Shown: positions 25,673-34,818, counted from the first letter of the stretch. The stretch is DNA of 64,000 nt from Ruminococcus champanellensis 18P13 = JCM 17042 (GCF_000210095.1 NC_021039.1:466297-530296), one strand, 5' to 3'. The notes: generated from the letters alone by a model not told the origin. Made by a program: numbers and translations.

Positions 25673-27147
25673 ACAAAACTGCCAAGGGCATTCTCATCGG
25701 CGCCGGAGTTCTGGTGCTGCTGTCCGGCGCATTGGTTGCGCTGAAGCTGACTGAGCCGGATTCCGGTACCGCTTCCGGCAGCAGTCTCAGCTCCCAGGAG
25801 GATCATTCCACCCTGTTGTGGGAGCTGGACGAAAAGGATATCAAAAGCGTTGCCGTAACCTTCGGCACCGACAGCTATACGATCCTGCCAGAGGCTCCTA
25901 CCCAGGACGACGATGGGAATACAGTGTACAACTACACCCTGGAAAATACCGCAGGGCTGAACGTGGACACAGTGCTGCTGCGGACGGTGGCGTCCCGGGC
26001 GGTTGCCGTCACTGCCGTGAATACGGTGGAGGAGCATACCTCCGATCTTGCCCAGTACGGGCTTGATAATCCCCGTGCCACGGTGACGCTGACCATGCAG
26101 GACGGCACGGTGAAGGCATGCTCCATTGGCAATGCTTCTCCGCTGAGCAGCCAGACCTATTTTGCCCTCAAGGGGGAGGATACGGTGTATACGGTGGCAA
26201 GCGATAAGCTGTCACCCTTCCTGAAGGGCGAGGGAGAGTATCTGAGCAAGGAGATCGTGCCGGAGCGTGCGGAGGATGATAACACCATTCTGGAGGAGAT
26301 TCTGATCCAGCGCAAGGATCTGGACTATGACATCCGGCTGAAATACGACAGCTTCTACGCAAACGTAGAAAACGGCGGCACCACCGCCACCCACATTATG
26401 ACCCAGCCGGTTCCCTGCAACGTGAACCCGGACAGAGGCTCTAAGATTACCGTGGGCATGTACGGGCTGACTGCCAGCGGCGTGGTGAAGGTGCATCCGA
26501 CCCAGGCGGATCTGGAAGCCTACGGGCTGGAGGATCCCTTCTGCACCATGACTGTCACCACGGATGCCGGTGTGATCCAGACACTGAAGATCGGCAAGTC
26601 CTTTCAGCTTGAAGGGGACGATACCGTATATTATTACGGTTATTATGACGGGGTGGACGTGGCATACAGCTTTACCACAGAAACTGCGCCCTGTATTTCC
26701 GTACAGCCCCGTGACATTTCCTCCGGGCTGGTGTTCACCACTTATGTATGGGATATCGGCAAGCTGACGGTAACGGCAAAGGATCGGGAAACCATGACCT
26801 TCACCGGCTCCGGTACCTCCAAGGATGATTACCAGGTACAGCTGAACGGCAAGGAGGCAGATCCGGAGCGTTTCCGGAAGTTCTATGTATTCCTGCTGAA
26901 AACCGCCGCAGAGGATCTTTGCCTCAACGGAGAAACGGTGCAGGGAGCTCCTCTGGCAACCATCACCCTGGAGCGGCAGGACGGGAAAAAGACCCAGACC
27001 GTTTCCTTCTACGAAGCGGAGGGCAGAAAGGTCTACATTGAGGTGGACGGGGTATGCGCCTTTATGTGCCGCCGGAGCTTTGTGGACACACTGTTCAAGA
27101 ACATGGATCTGTACGATACGGATCAAGATTTTATTCTCAACTGGTAA
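25669..27147 (+). CDS. DUF4340 domain protein
   Basis: 492 residues. One N-terminal membrane helix (about 7-27), then an extracellular beta-rich region with the repeated pattern of DUF4340 (LAQYGLDNPRATVTLTMQDG near residues 126-145 and a second copy, LEAYGLEDPFCTMTVTTDAG, near 280-299). The two similar segments indicate an internal duplication of the domain. DUF4340 proteins accompany GldG-type ABC systems. Together with the preceding three genes it probably forms one envelope complex. Confidence 0.85.
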   Translation: MNKTAKGILIGAGVLVLLSGALVALKLTEPDSGTASGSSLSSQEDHSTLLWELDEKDIKSVAVTFGTDSYTILPEAPTQDDDGNTVYNYTLENTAGLNVDTVLLRTVASRAVAVTAVNTVEEHTSDLAQYGLDNPRATVTLTMQDGTVKACSIGNASPLSSQTYFALKGEDTVYTVASDKLSPFLKGEGEYLSKEIVPERAEDDNTILEEILIQRKDLDYDIRLKYDSFYANVENGGTTATHIMTQPVPCNVNPDRGSKITVGMYGLTASGVVKVHPTQADLEAYGLEDPFCTMTVTTDAGVIQTLKIGKSFQLEGDDTVYYYGYYDGVDVAYSFTTETAPCISVQPRDISSGLVFTTYVWDIGKLTVTAKDRETMTFTGSGTSKDDYQVQLNGKEADPERFRKFYVFLLKTAAEDLCLNGETVQGAPLATITLERQDGKKTQTVSFYEAEGRKVYIEVDGVCAFMCRRSFVDTLFKNMDLYDTDQDFILNW

Positions 27148-27232
27148 GGGATCCGACAGATTTCGCAGCACTGCTGTGGTATCCTGGAAGATGCCGCATG
27201 ACCGGTATTGAAACAACGAGGGGGCAAGTGTT

Positions 27233-27514
27233 ATGAGTTTTTTCACCTACAAGGGCTATCCGCTGGTGCGCAAGGACAAGGAACTGTACTTCGGGAATAT
27301 GTACGATGAGTACGTGGTCTGGATGCAGATCCAGGAAACCCGGAAGCTGCAGGATCTGGACGTGGCGTCCAAGATCAAAATCTATCTGATGCGCACGGAT
27401 GAAAAGCTGAATCCTATGGAGGCTATTGTAAAAACCGGGGAACGGGAGAGCCTGTACGATGCACTGGATCTGGCAAAGGCATGGCTGGATCGGGCAGAGC
27501 GGGAAACAGCTTGA
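27233..27514 (+). CDS. Conserved-looking small protein of unknown function
   Basis: 93 residues, soluble, mixed charge; no motif I can place. The N-terminal FFTYKGYPLVRKDKELYFGN reads as a beta hairpin, and the C-terminal half is helical (MEAIVKTGERESLYDALDLAKAWLDRA). The GAGGGGG RBS and codon use support expression. It follows the Gld-type operon by 85 nt and is closed by a strong terminator, so it may be the last gene of that unit. Confidence 0.65.
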   Translation: MSFFTYKGYPLVRKDKELYFGNMYDEYVVWMQIQETRKLQDLDVASKIKIYLMRTDEKLNPMEAIVKTGERESLYDALDLAKAWLDRAERETA

Positions 27515-27553
27515 TAAAAGCCGCTCTGCACAGACTGCGGAGGGCTGCCGATG

Positions 27554-27584
27554 AAGCCGCAGGGCGAATCCTGCGGCTTTTTTG
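27554..27584 (+). terminator. Terminator after the 93-aa gene
   Basis: Ten-bp stem AAGCCGCAGG / CCTGCGGCTT, 6-nt loop, followed by a T-run. It closes the Gld-type operon before the ppdK promoter. Confidence 0.85.
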
Positions 27585-27633
27585 GGAGAGGGGAAATTTT
27601 TTCGGAAAACCCCTAGCATTTTTGGAATGGGTA

Positions 27634-27642
27634 TGGTATAAT
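27634..27642 (+). promoter_or_regulatory. Extended -10 promoter of ppdK
   Basis: TGGTATAAT (TGn plus TATAAT at 27637-27642). No good -35 box is present at 17 nt, so the extended -10 is probably what matters. The leader to the ppdK start is about 80 nt. Confidence 0.5.
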
Positions 27643-27729
27643 AGTTATAAGTCCGGACAGCTGTGCTCTGCATATGGGTCCGGGGAATAGATGCCGGAAG
27701 GCATCAAAAAAGTATGGAGGTATTTACCA

Positions 27730-30360
27730 ATGGCAAACAAATGGGTCTACATGTTTAGCGAAGGCGACATGACCATGCGCAACCTGCTCGGCGGCAAGGG
27801 TGCAAACCTGGCTGAGATGACCAGCATCGGTCTTCCGGTACCGCAGGGCTTCACTATCACAACTGAGGCTTGTACACAGTATTACGAAGACGGACGCAAG
27901 ATCAACGACGAGATCATGGCACAGGCTATGGAAGGCGTCAAGAAGATGGAAGAGATCAACGGCAAGAAGTTCGGCGATCTGAAGAATCCGCTTCTGGTTT
28001 CCGTTCGTTCCGGCGCGCGTGCATCCATGCCCGGCATGATGGACACCATCCTGAACCTGGGTCTGAACGACGACGTTGTTGACGCTATGATCAAGGGCAA
28101 CCCGGATCCGGCGTTTGAGCGTTTTGTATATGACTCCTACAGACGTTTCATCCAGATGTTCTCCGACGTTGTTATGGAAGTCGGCAAGAAGTACTTCGAG
28201 CAGCTCATCGACAAGATGAAGGCTGAAAAGGGCGTTCAGTTCGACGTAGATCTGACCGCACAGGATCTCAAGACCCTGGCTGAGCAGTTCAAGGCAGAGT
28301 ACAAGCAGCAACTGGGTACTGACTTCCCCTCTGACCCGGTTGAGCAACTGAAGCTCGCAATCGAGGCTGTATTCCGTTCCTGGGACAACCCGAGAGCAAA
28401 CGTATACCGTCGTGACAACGATATCCCCTACTCCTGGGGTACTGCAGTAAACGTAATGCCCATGGTATTCGGCAACCTGAACAACGAGTCCGGTACCGGC
28501 GTTGCATTTACCCGTGATCCTGCAACCGGCGAAAAGAAGCTGATGGGCGAGTTCCTCATCAACGCACAGGGCGAGGACGTTGTAGCCGGCGTTCGTACTC
28601 CTATGCCTATCGCAAAGATGGAGCAGGAGTTCCCGGAGGCTTACGCTGAATTCATCAAGGTTTGCGAAACCCTGGAAGATCACTACCGTGACATGCAGGA
28701 TATGGAGTTCACCGTTGAGAACAAGAAGCTGTACATGCTCCAGTGCCGGAACGGTAAGAGAACTGCACAGGCTGCTCTGAAGATCGCTTGCGACCTGGTT
28801 GACGAGGGTATGATCGATGAGAAGAAGGCTGTTCTGATGATCGATCCCAGAAACCTGGATACCCTGCTGCACCCCCAGTTCGATGCAAAGGCTCTGAAGG
28901 CTGCTACGCCTATCGGCAAGGGTCTGGGCGCATCCCCCGGTGCTGCTTGCGGTAAGGTTGTATTTACTGCTGACGACGCTGAGGCTTGGAACGCAAAGGG
29001 TGAAAAGGTGGTTCTGGTTCGTCTGGAGACCTCTCCTGAGGATATCACCGGTATGAAGGCTTCCCAGGGCATCCTGACCGTTCGTGGCGGTATGACCTCT
29101 CACGCAGCCGTAGTTGCTCGTGGTATGGGTACCTGCTGTGTATCCGGCTGCGGCGACATCAAGATGGATGAAGAGAACAAGAAGTTCGAGCTGGCTGGCA
29201 AGACCTTCAAGGAAGGCGACTTTATCTCCATCGACGGCTCCACCGGTAACATCTACGACGGCATCATCCCCACTGTGGACGCTACCATCGCTGGTGAGTT
29301 CGGCAGAATCATGGGCTGGGCTGATAAGTACAGAGTGCTGAAGGTTCGCACCAATGCGGATACTCCTACAGACGCAAAGAAGGCAAGAGAGCTGGGCGCT
29401 GAGGGTATCGGTCTGTGCCGTACTGAGCACATGTTCTTTGAGCCTTCCAGAATCGCTGCATTCCGTGAAATGATCTGCTCCGACACTGTTGAGGAGAGAG
29501 AAGCTGCTCTGGCTAAGATCGAGCCCATGCAGCAGGCTGACTTCGAGGCTCTGTACGAGGCTCTGGAGGGCAACCCGGTTACCATTCGTTTCCTGGATCC
29601 TCCGCTTCACGAATTCGTACCCACCGACGAAGCTGACATCAAGGCACTGGCTGACGCACAGGGCAAGTCCGTTGAGACCATCAAGGCTATCATCGCTTCC
29701 CTGCACGAGTTCAACCCCATGATGGGTCACCGTGGCTGCCGTCTGGCTGTAACCTATCCGGAGATTGCAAAGATGCAGACAAGAGCTGTCATCAAGGCTG
29801 CAATCAACGTGAAGAAGGCTCATCCGGACTGGACTATCGTTCCGGAGATCATGATCCCGCTGGTTGGCGAGGTGAAGGAGCTCAAGTTTGTAAAGGATAT
29901 CGTGGTTGCAGTTGCTGACGAGGAGATCGCAAAGGCTGGCGCTGACCTGAAGTACGAGGTTGGTACCATGATCGAGATCCCGAGAGCTGCTCTGACTGCT
30001 GATGAGATCGCAAAGGAAGCTGAGTTCTTCTGCTTCGGTACAAACGATTTGACCCAGATGACCTACGGCTTCTCCAGAGACGATGCAGGCAAGTTCCTGA
30101 ACGCTTACTACGACGCTAAGATCTTCGAGAACGATCCCTTTGCAAAGCTGGATCAGGTTGGCGTTGGCAAGCTGATGGAAATGGCTATCAAGCTGGGCAA
30201 GCAGACCCGTCCCGACATGCACGTTGGTATCTGCGGCGAGCACGGCGGCGATCCCACATCTGTTGAGTTCTGCCACAAGCTGGGTCTGACCTACGTATCC
30301 TGCTCTCCGTTCCGTGTTCCGATTGCTAGACTGGCTGCTGCACAGGCTGCACTGCGCTAA
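27730..30360 (+). CDS. ppdK: Pyruvate, phosphate dikinase
   Basis: 876 residues. Interconverts pyruvate + ATP + Pi and PEP + AMP + PPi; in gut anaerobes it usually works as a PPi-using glycolytic enzyme. Features include the nucleotide-binding N-domain with MRNLLGGKGANLAEM (about 17-31), the phosphohistidine motif GGMTSHAAVVARGMG (about 453-467, His central), and the PEP/pyruvate-binding C-domain with a Cys in GICGEHGGDP (about 833-842). The ATG at 27730 has TATGGAGG upstream; reading back to 27691 adds no homology. Codon use differs from the neighbours (many GCT, GTT, CGT, GGT), as expected for a very highly expressed gene. Confidence 0.97.
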   Translation: MANKWVYMFSEGDMTMRNLLGGKGANLAEMTSIGLPVPQGFTITTEACTQYYEDGRKINDEIMAQAMEGVKKMEEINGKKFGDLKNPLLVSVRSGARASMPGMMDTILNLGLNDDVVDAMIKGNPDPAFERFVYDSYRRFIQMFSDVVMEVGKKYFEQLIDKMKAEKGVQFDVDLTAQDLKTLAEQFKAEYKQQLGTDFPSDPVEQLKLAIEAVFRSWDNPRANVYRRDNDIPYSWGTAVNVMPMVFGNLNNESGTGVAFTRDPATGEKKLMGEFLINAQGEDVVAGVRTPMPIAKMEQEFPEAYAEFIKVCETLEDHYRDMQDMEFTVENKKLYMLQCRNGKRTAQAALKIACDLVDEGMIDEKKAVLMIDPRNLDTLLHPQFDAKALKAATPIGKGLGASPGAACGKVVFTADDAEAWNAKGEKVVLVRLETSPEDITGMKASQGILTVRGGMTSHAAVVARGMGTCCVSGCGDIKMDEENKKFELAGKTFKEGDFISIDGSTGNIYDGIIPTVDATIAGEFGRIMGWADKYRVLKVRTNADTPTDAKKARELGAEGIGLCRTEHMFFEPSRIAAFREMICSDTVEEREAALAKIEPMQQADFEALYEALEGNPVTIRFLDPPLHEFVPTDEADIKALADAQGKSVETIKAIIASLHEFNPMMGHRGCRLAVTYPEIAKMQTRAVIKAAINVKKAHPDWTIVPEIMIPLVGEVKELKFVKDIVVAVADEEIAKAGADLKYEVGTMIEIPRAALTADEIAKEAEFFCFGTNDLTQMTYGFSRDDAGKFLNAYYDAKIFENDPFAKLDQVGVGKLMEMAIKLGKQTRPDMHVGICGEHGGDPTSVEFCHKLGLTYVSCSPFRVPIARLAAAQAALR

Positions 30361-30406
30361 GTCACAGTAGCTTTGCATTAAGCTTGGAACACCTCTAAAA
30401 ACATCA

Positions 30407-30447
30407 AACGGTCACATTCCCCATCGGGAGTGTGACCGTTATTTTTG
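30407..30447 (+). terminator. Terminator of ppdK
   Basis: Long stem AACGGTCACA / TGTGACCGTT, extended inward by TCCC / GGGA, then ATTTTTG. About 45 nt past the ppdK stop. The remainder up to 30586 holds no gene. Confidence 0.88.
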
Positions 30448-30586
30448 CCCAGTTCAAGCTAAATTCATCGTAAATCAAGTCGCTGGTTACACTATGAAAT
30501 GGAACCATACGCAATCGCTTGGGCGGGATAAACCGAAAAGAACGTCCGTTTATATTCCGATCACTCTCCAGCCTTCCCGATTCCAT

Positions 30587-31225
30587 TCAAATCCCCCTGT
30601 ATCCTTCCAGAGCGAAGATGATTTCCTGCAAGCCTTGCAAAAACCGCCCCGCATGCGCACCGTCCATCTGGGTGTGGTGGAACTGAAACGACAGCTTCAG
30701 CGTCGTCCGGAAAAGCCCCCTGTGATATTTGCCCCAGATGATGAACGGGTTGTTGAAAATGCCGCTGTTCATGCCGACAGCCCCGTCGATTTCGGTATCC
30801 ACAATGGCGGATGTACCGATCACCATGCTGTCTGTCAGATCGTGATTTTCGCAGCGTTCCGCCACCTGGCATGTCAGGCGCAGATAGTCAACGTTGAACC
30901 CGGCAAGACTGTCCGAGAAGGGCACATCGCAGGAGCTGACCTGACCGGTCTTGTTTTTCACAATGGTATTGACCGCAATGCTGTCATATTGCAGCAGTTC
31001 GCATCCCACCGGGAGCAGATAAAACTCTCTGACCTGGCTTGCTGCCTTGCCGATGCACCAACAAAGGAGCATATTGAACTTATAGCCCCGTTTGCGACTG
31101 AGCCGGATCAGCGGCGTAACATCCATCGTCTTGAAAAAAGTCACCATAGGGTTCGGTGCATGCATCCAGAGGTCAAATGCTGATGCACGGGTGGTTAATT
31201 TCGGATCGATCACAGTGGGTTTCAT
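30587..31225 (-). CDS. CatA-like (type A chloramphenicol acetyltransferase family) O-acetyltransferase
   Basis: 212 residues, close to the 215-220 of the family. The catalytic motif [13 protein letters not shown] (near 185-197) matches HHxxxDGxHxxxF, with the general-base histidine present. The N-terminal [21 protein letters not shown] is the family's typical opening. Members transfer acetyl from acetyl-CoA to chloramphenicol or related hydroxyls; divergent ones such as this may have another substrate, so resistance is only inferred. The start overlaps the stop of the Vat-like gene (ATGA), so the two are coupled. Confidence 0.82.
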   Translation of the reverse strand: MKPTVIDPKLTTRASAFDLWMHAPNPMVTFFKTMDVTPLIRLSRKRGYKFNMLLCWCIGKAASQVREFYLLPVGCELLQYDSIAVNTIVKNKTGQVSSCDVPFSDSLAGFNVDYLRLTCQVAERCENHDLTDSMVIGTSAIVDTEIDGAVGMNSGIFNNPFIIWGKYHRGLFRTTLKLSFQFHHTQMDGAHAGRFLQGLQEIIFALEGYRGI

Positions 31226-31851
31226 TCTGCACGCTCCAAAGCTGCAAGATCTCCCGATTGAATCGCAGAGATATTACGCTTTATTTTTTTCTCGTTCCAA
31301 TCCCACCAGCGCAGGGCTTCCAGCTTCTCGATGGTTGCATCGTCAAATCGCTTGCGGATGGGCTTTGCGGGAACGCCACCCACAATGGTGTAGGGTGGCA
31401 CATCCTTTGTTACTACAGCATGCGTACCGATGATTGCACCGTCACCGATTTTTACGCCCGGCATGATGACTGCCTCATAGCCGATCCACACATCGTTGCC
31501 GATTATAGTGTCGCCCTTGTTGTCCCATGCGGCACAGATGTTTTTCGCATCCAGATCCCACTCGTCAAAGAAAATGGGGAAAGTGTAGGTAGACAGGGAC
31601 TGCATGGAATGGTTTCCGCTGGTAAACAGAAATTTTGCGCCGCAGGCGATGGAGCAGAATTTTCCGATTTTCAGTTTATCCCCGTTGACAGGGTAGTGAT
31701 ACAGCACATTGTTCTTCTCAAAATCACAGGGATCGTGGACGAAATCGTTGTAGATCGTATAGTCGCCGACTTCGATATTTGGCTTTGTGATCACGTCCTT
31801 CAGATACACGATCTGCTTATCGTGGGGACGGGGGTAGACTTTGTTTTTCAT
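31222..31851 (-). CDS. Vat-type xenobiotic acetyltransferase (hexapeptide-repeat family)
   Basis: 209 residues. Left-handed beta-helix acetyltransferase of the XAT class that includes streptogramin A acetyltransferases (Vat) and CatB. Seen: [32 protein letters not shown] (about 62-83; the His of GNH is the catalytic base), and hexapeptide rungs [37 protein letters not shown]. The C-terminal WWDW is common to the class. It sits between a GNAT and a CatA-like gene under a TetR regulator, which suggests a detoxification role. The drug substrate cannot be told from sequence. Confidence 0.88.
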   Translation of the reverse strand: MKNKVYPRPHDKQIVYLKDVITKPNIEVGDYTIYNDFVHDPCDFEKNNVLYHYPVNGDKLKIGKFCSIACGAKFLFTSGNHSMQSLSTYTFPIFFDEWDLDAKNICAAWDNKGDTIIGNDVWIGYEAVIMPGVKIGDGAIIGTHAVVTKDVPPYTIVGGVPAKPIRKRFDDATIEKLEALRWWDWNEKKIKRNISAIQSGDLAALERAE

Positions 31852-31867
31852 TTTGCGCGCCTCCTGT

Positions 31868-32494
31868 TCAGAACAATTGCCCCGGCAGCGTCAGCTTTTC
31901 CTTCTTCGGAAATGTGGCTTCAAACTGTTCAAAGGCTTCCGGATTTTTCTCACAGACAAAATAGCCCTCCGGATCCTTGTAGGTGCCGGAAATGCCCTCC
32001 AGAAATCCCGGGGTCAGCTCCTTGATGAGAAAATAATCTGCCTCCGGGTCATCGGCATAGCGCACGCCCTTGGTTTTAGCCGGCACGAAGCCGGACTTGC
32101 CGTAAAACAAAATGTTACCGGTAATAGCCAGGGCACCTGCGCCCATTTCCCGAGCCTTTTCCATGGAATAGTCCAGTAGCTGCTTTCCGAAGCCCTGCCG
32201 CTTGTATGCAGGCGCAATGCCAATGGGGCCGAAGGTCATGATCGGCACCTTTCGCCCGTCGTCGCAATCAATTTCCGATCGCACATAGATGATCTGTCCG
32301 ATCAGTTCGCCGTCCAGCTCCATCACAAAGTCCAGCTCCGGCACAAACGCCGGGTCATTCCGATAGCAGTGCAGCACGTAGTGCTCCATGCAGCCGGGGC
32401 GGTAGACATTCCAAAATGCCTCACGGGTCAGGTTCTCAACGGCTTTGTAATCGCCTTCGGTTTCCAGACAAATGGTAATATTCTTTTGTGACAT
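31868..32494 (-). CDS. GNAT family N-acetyltransferase
   Basis: 208 residues. The acetyl-CoA-binding motif is [29 protein letters not shown] (motif A, with the Q/R-x-x-G-x-G/A pattern RQGFGK near 98-103), followed by [21 protein letters not shown]-terminal 60-residue extension follows the core. It is the gene directly after the first TetR regulator and precedes the Vat-like gene by 16 nt. The substrate is unknown. Confidence 0.85.
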   Translation of the reverse strand: MSQKNITICLETEGDYKAVENLTREAFWNVYRPGCMEHYVLHCYRNDPAFVPELDFVMELDGELIGQIIYVRSEIDCDDGRKVPIMTFGPIGIAPAYKRQGFGKQLLDYSMEKAREMGAGALAITGNILFYGKSGFVPAKTKGVRYADDPEADYFLIKELTPGFLEGISGTYKDPEGYFVCEKNPEAFEQFEATFPKKEKLTLPGQLF

Positions 32495-32570
32495 GACTGA
32501 TCTCCTTATTTCTGATTCCTATTTTTCGTTTGAAAATTCTGTGCTTGAGCAGAAGCGCCGTTTCTCCGGC

Positions 32571-33212
32571 TTACACGCTCCTCTGTGAACCGCCGCCATG
32601 CACCATACGAAAAAAGAGGCGAACATGGCTTTGAAGCATCTCCAAACATTCCGGTTCTCTTTCCGGCTGGCGGTCGCAGACGCCGATGAGCGTAATGACC
32701 GGGGCTACATACATCATGGCAAGTGCATCCGGATCTTCTGCCGCAATTTCGCCGGTTGCGATCAGAGCACGGAAAATACCGGCGTGATAGTGCAGGATGC
32801 GCTCCACATATCGTTTGGAGTAGAGTGCTGCCAACTCCGGCGAGCGGAATTGCTCAATGGTCATCATACGGCGAAAGCGGCTGATGGTATCATTGTGGAG
32901 AGAATACTCGAAGATTTGCCGCACCTTTTCAAACAGTGCATCCTCGGTGATCTCCGTGAAAACCGGAATATCCCTTTGCACATTCTGCACATGGATGTGA
33001 ATCTTATCGGTATCTGCTTCATACTGCGCCGCCGTGGATTTCACAATGGCGTCAAAAATAGCCTGCTTACTTGGGAAGTGGTTATAAAGCGAGGGCGCTT
33101 TGATGCCCACCGCTTTTGCAATTTCTCCTACGCTGACGGAATCGTATCCCTGCGTAGAGAACAGTTCCAAAGCCTTATCCCAAATTCTCTGGGTTGTATC
33201 CTCCTGTTTCAT
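32571..33212 (-). CDS. TetR family transcriptional regulator (controls the acetyltransferase cluster)
   Basis: 213 residues. N-terminal helix-turn-helix (about 8-55: IWDKALELFSTQGYDSVSVGEIAKAVGIKAPSLYNHFPSKQ is the classical TetR signature, split here only for description). The C-terminal ligand domain is not specific. The ATG at 33212 has GAGG upstream; a TTG two codons earlier is less likely. An inverted repeat at 33227-33244 lies between the promoter and the start codon, so it probably represses itself and the three downstream acetyltransferases. Confidence 0.9.
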   Translation of the reverse strand: MKQEDTTQRIWDKALELFSTQGYDSVSVGEIAKAVGIKAPSLYNHFPSKQAIFDAIVKSTAAQYEADTDKIHIHVQNVQRDIPVFTEITEDALFEKVRQIFEYSLHNDTISRFRRMMTIEQFRSPELAALYSKRYVERILHYHAGIFRALIATGEIAAEDPDALAMMYVAPVITLIGVCDRQPEREPECLEMLQSHVRLFFRMVHGGGSQRSV

Positions 33213-33226
33213 GACCAAACCTCGCT

Positions 33227-33244
33227 AACTAATATTCGTTAGTT
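33227..33244. promoter_or_regulatory. TetR-type operator
   Basis: Inverted repeat AACTAA-tattcg-TTAGTT, just downstream of the -10 box of the regulator's own promoter and 15 nt before its start codon. Confidence 0.7.
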
Positions 33245-33246
33245 TT

Positions 33247-33274
33247 ATTATAGTCATTTTTGGCGAAATGTCAA
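33247..33274 (-). promoter_or_regulatory. Promoter of the TetR-acetyltransferase operon
   Basis: Minus strand TTGACA (33274-33269), 16 nt, TATAAT (33252-33247). Confidence 0.8.
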
Positions 33275-33388
33275 GCGGATACGCTTACATGATTTCCTGC
33301 ACCGCAGCATGGCTATGGCTTGCGGCGGAAGCTGCACCTGTCCATCGGGACGGATCAACGAGTGGCATGAGAACATGCTCCTTCCTCC

Positions 33389-33799
33389 TCAGAGGATGAT
33401 CCGTGCGATTTCCATGGTCACGATTTTCAGCATCGCACCGCCGGACATGACATAGAACCAGACCTGGCGTGCCTGCTGCGTCTTTGCAATGGGCGTGGCA
33501 ATGGCGGCAACGATAATCAGAAATGCGCCAATGCAGCCCACGATGGTAGGAATGCTGATGAGGGGGAACAGTCCCGGTGCGCAGCTGCCATCGATGGCGT
33601 GCTGTATGGTCTTGTCCAGACCGTCCCGTGCCGATGCAAAGCAGCAGATCACAAGACCGAATACCAGCAGGATAACGCTCCGGCGTCCCCAATACTGTAT
33701 ATTTACACGGTGGAAGATGGAATAGCCGATAAATCCCAGCAGTGCCAGAATCATAAGCGTGGTCGCTGTTGTGACAGCATTTCCAAAATAAAGCTTCAT
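33389..33799 (-). CDS. Four-helix integral membrane protein of unknown function
   Basis: 136 residues with four hydrophobic segments (around 8-28, 40-58, 78-103 and 113-134). There is no enzymatic motif. It overlaps the stop of the zinc-ribbon-like gene by 4 nt (ATGA), so it is the third gene of the second TetR operon. It may be a small envelope or export component; no function can be assigned. Confidence 0.7.
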   Translation of the reverse strand: MKLYFGNAVTTATTLMILALLGFIGYSIFHRVNIQYWGRRSVILLVFGLVICCFASARDGLDKTIQHAIDGSCAPGLFPLISIPTIVGCIGAFLIIVAAIATPIAKTQQARQVWFYVMSGGAMLKIVTMEIARIIL

Positions 33800-34032
33800 A
33801 GTTCCTCAGCCTCCTTTCTGTATTGCAGAATGACCACTCTGCATGCATCGCAGCAGCAGGCAGGGACGCTGGTTCGTCCCCCCACCTTCAGCCCGGTGAG
33901 CTTCACAAAGCCTTCTGCATGCTTGGCATTTTCCAAGGCACCCGGCACTTCATTTGCAAAGCTGAACGCACCGTCCTTGCTGCTGAACAAATAGCCCTTT
34001 CTCATTTCTTTTCCGCATTTCGGACACAGCAT
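33796..34032 (-). CDS. Small CxxC zinc-ribbon-like protein (DUF6487-like)
   Basis: 78 residues. The N-terminal MLCPKCGKEMRKGYLFSSKDG and a later CCCDACRVVILQY give two cysteine pairs, consistent with a zinc-binding fold. This opening (CPxCGKxMxxG) is that of the DUF6487 family, as far as I recall it. The start at 34032 is chosen for its GGAGGG RBS; upstream in-frame codons lie in the TetR gene. It is the middle gene of the TetR - DUF6487 - membrane protein unit. Confidence 0.75.
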   Translation of the reverse strand: MLCPKCGKEMRKGYLFSSKDGAFSFANEVPGALENAKHAEGFVKLTGLKVGGRTSVPACCCDACRVVILQYRKEAEEL

Positions 34033-34115
34033 AATAAATCCCTCCAATTCTGATTGCAGTGTGCTGTATATCCAGTACGGTATTTGCGTTTCCGTCTGCC
34101 CGTCATTGTGAAGCA

Positions 34116-34748
34116 TCATGCTCCTTCGGCGTGGGGCTTTCTGTAGCCGGATTCAATCTTGGCGATAAAGCGGTCAATATGTGCACACAGCATCGGCGCA
34201 ACGCTTTCTTTTTCGTTTGCTCCATCGTAAACACTGTAAAGCAGGAACATGGGACCATAGAATTCCAGCGCCAGCTGCATAGCGGCATCATCGGAATCCG
34301 TCAGCTTTCGGAAAATCGCCGCCATGTACTTGGTGGGCCCGGTTGCCAGATAATCGTGATAAAGCTGTGCGAGCTTTGGATCCCGGTATTGCTCCAGGGT
34401 CAGCATCTTGCGAAAATTCGAGGAGAACGGTTCTTTCGTCCAATGGTCAAACTGTGCCATGCTGTATGTTCGGATCTTTGCAATCGGCGTGTGCAGATAA
34501 GCCTCCGCAAAGCCGTCCGGCTCTGTTTCTGGCATTTCATATGCTTCGGCACGTTCATAGTCCATTTTATTCATCCGTTCCACAATGCTGTCCAAAATCT
34601 CCTGCTTGCTTGCGTAGTGCTTATACAAAGCGCCTTTGGTGATCCCCAGTTCCTTGGCAATGTCATGCATAGATGTTCCCAGATAACCGCTCTGCGCAAA
34701 TAATGCAAGGGCGGTTTCCAGGATGCGTTCCTTTGTATCTCCTGCCAT
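34116..34748 (-). CDS. TetR family transcriptional regulator (second, upstream)
   Basis: 210 residues. HTH region about 5-52 (ERILETALALFAQSGYLGTS, then MHDIAKELGITKGALYKHY). The C-terminal domain contains MAQFDHWTKEPFSSNFRKMLTLEQYRDP, a pattern also seen in the first TetR (RMMTIEQFRSPEL), so the two regulators belong to the same sub-family. Two near-identical palindromes flank its -10 box, strongly suggesting autorepression. It is the first gene of a unit with the zinc-ribbon-like and membrane protein genes. Confidence 0.9.
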   Translation of the reverse strand: MAGDTKERILETALALFAQSGYLGTSMHDIAKELGITKGALYKHYASKQEILDSIVERMNKMDYERAEAYEMPETEPDGFAEAYLHTPIAKIRTYSMAQFDHWTKEPFSSNFRKMLTLEQYRDPKLAQLYHDYLATGPTKYMAAIFRKLTDSDDAAMQLALEFYGPMFLLYSVYDGANEKESVAPMLCAHIDRFIAKIESGYRKPHAEGA

Positions 34749-34769
34749 GATCTCACTCCTTGATCTATA

Positions 34770-34785
34770 GTAACCGTTCGGTTAC
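34770..34785. promoter_or_regulatory. TetR operator 1
   Basis: Perfect palindrome GTAACCGTTCGGTTAC, directly downstream of the -10 box of the TetR gene. Confidence 0.8.
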
Positions 34786-34789
34786 TTAT

Positions 34790-34818
34790 ATTATAGCAAC
34801 CGAACGGTTACTTGTCAA
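34790..34818 (-). promoter_or_regulatory. Promoter of the second TetR operon
   Basis: Minus strand TTGACA (34818-34813), 17 nt, TATAAT (34795-34790). Operator 2 fills the spacer. Confidence 0.88.
34796..34811. promoter_or_regulatory. TetR operator 2
   Basis: GCAACCGAACGGTTAC (one mismatch from a perfect palindrome), lying in the spacer between -35 and -10. It has the same half-site (GTAACCG) as operator 1. Confidence 0.8.

Noticed and set aside
27724-30378. 884-codon open frame antisense to ppdK
   Set aside because: Mirror frame caused by the strong codon bias of ppdK; the product has no recognisable domain.
33254-33376. 40-codon ORF (minus) after the four-helix membrane protein, with a good AGGAGG RBS, and an overlapping 27-codon ORF at 33285-33368
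   Set aside because: Both run over the promoter of the following TetR gene and show no known motif; real but decayed gene remnants are possible, yet not supportable from this sequence.
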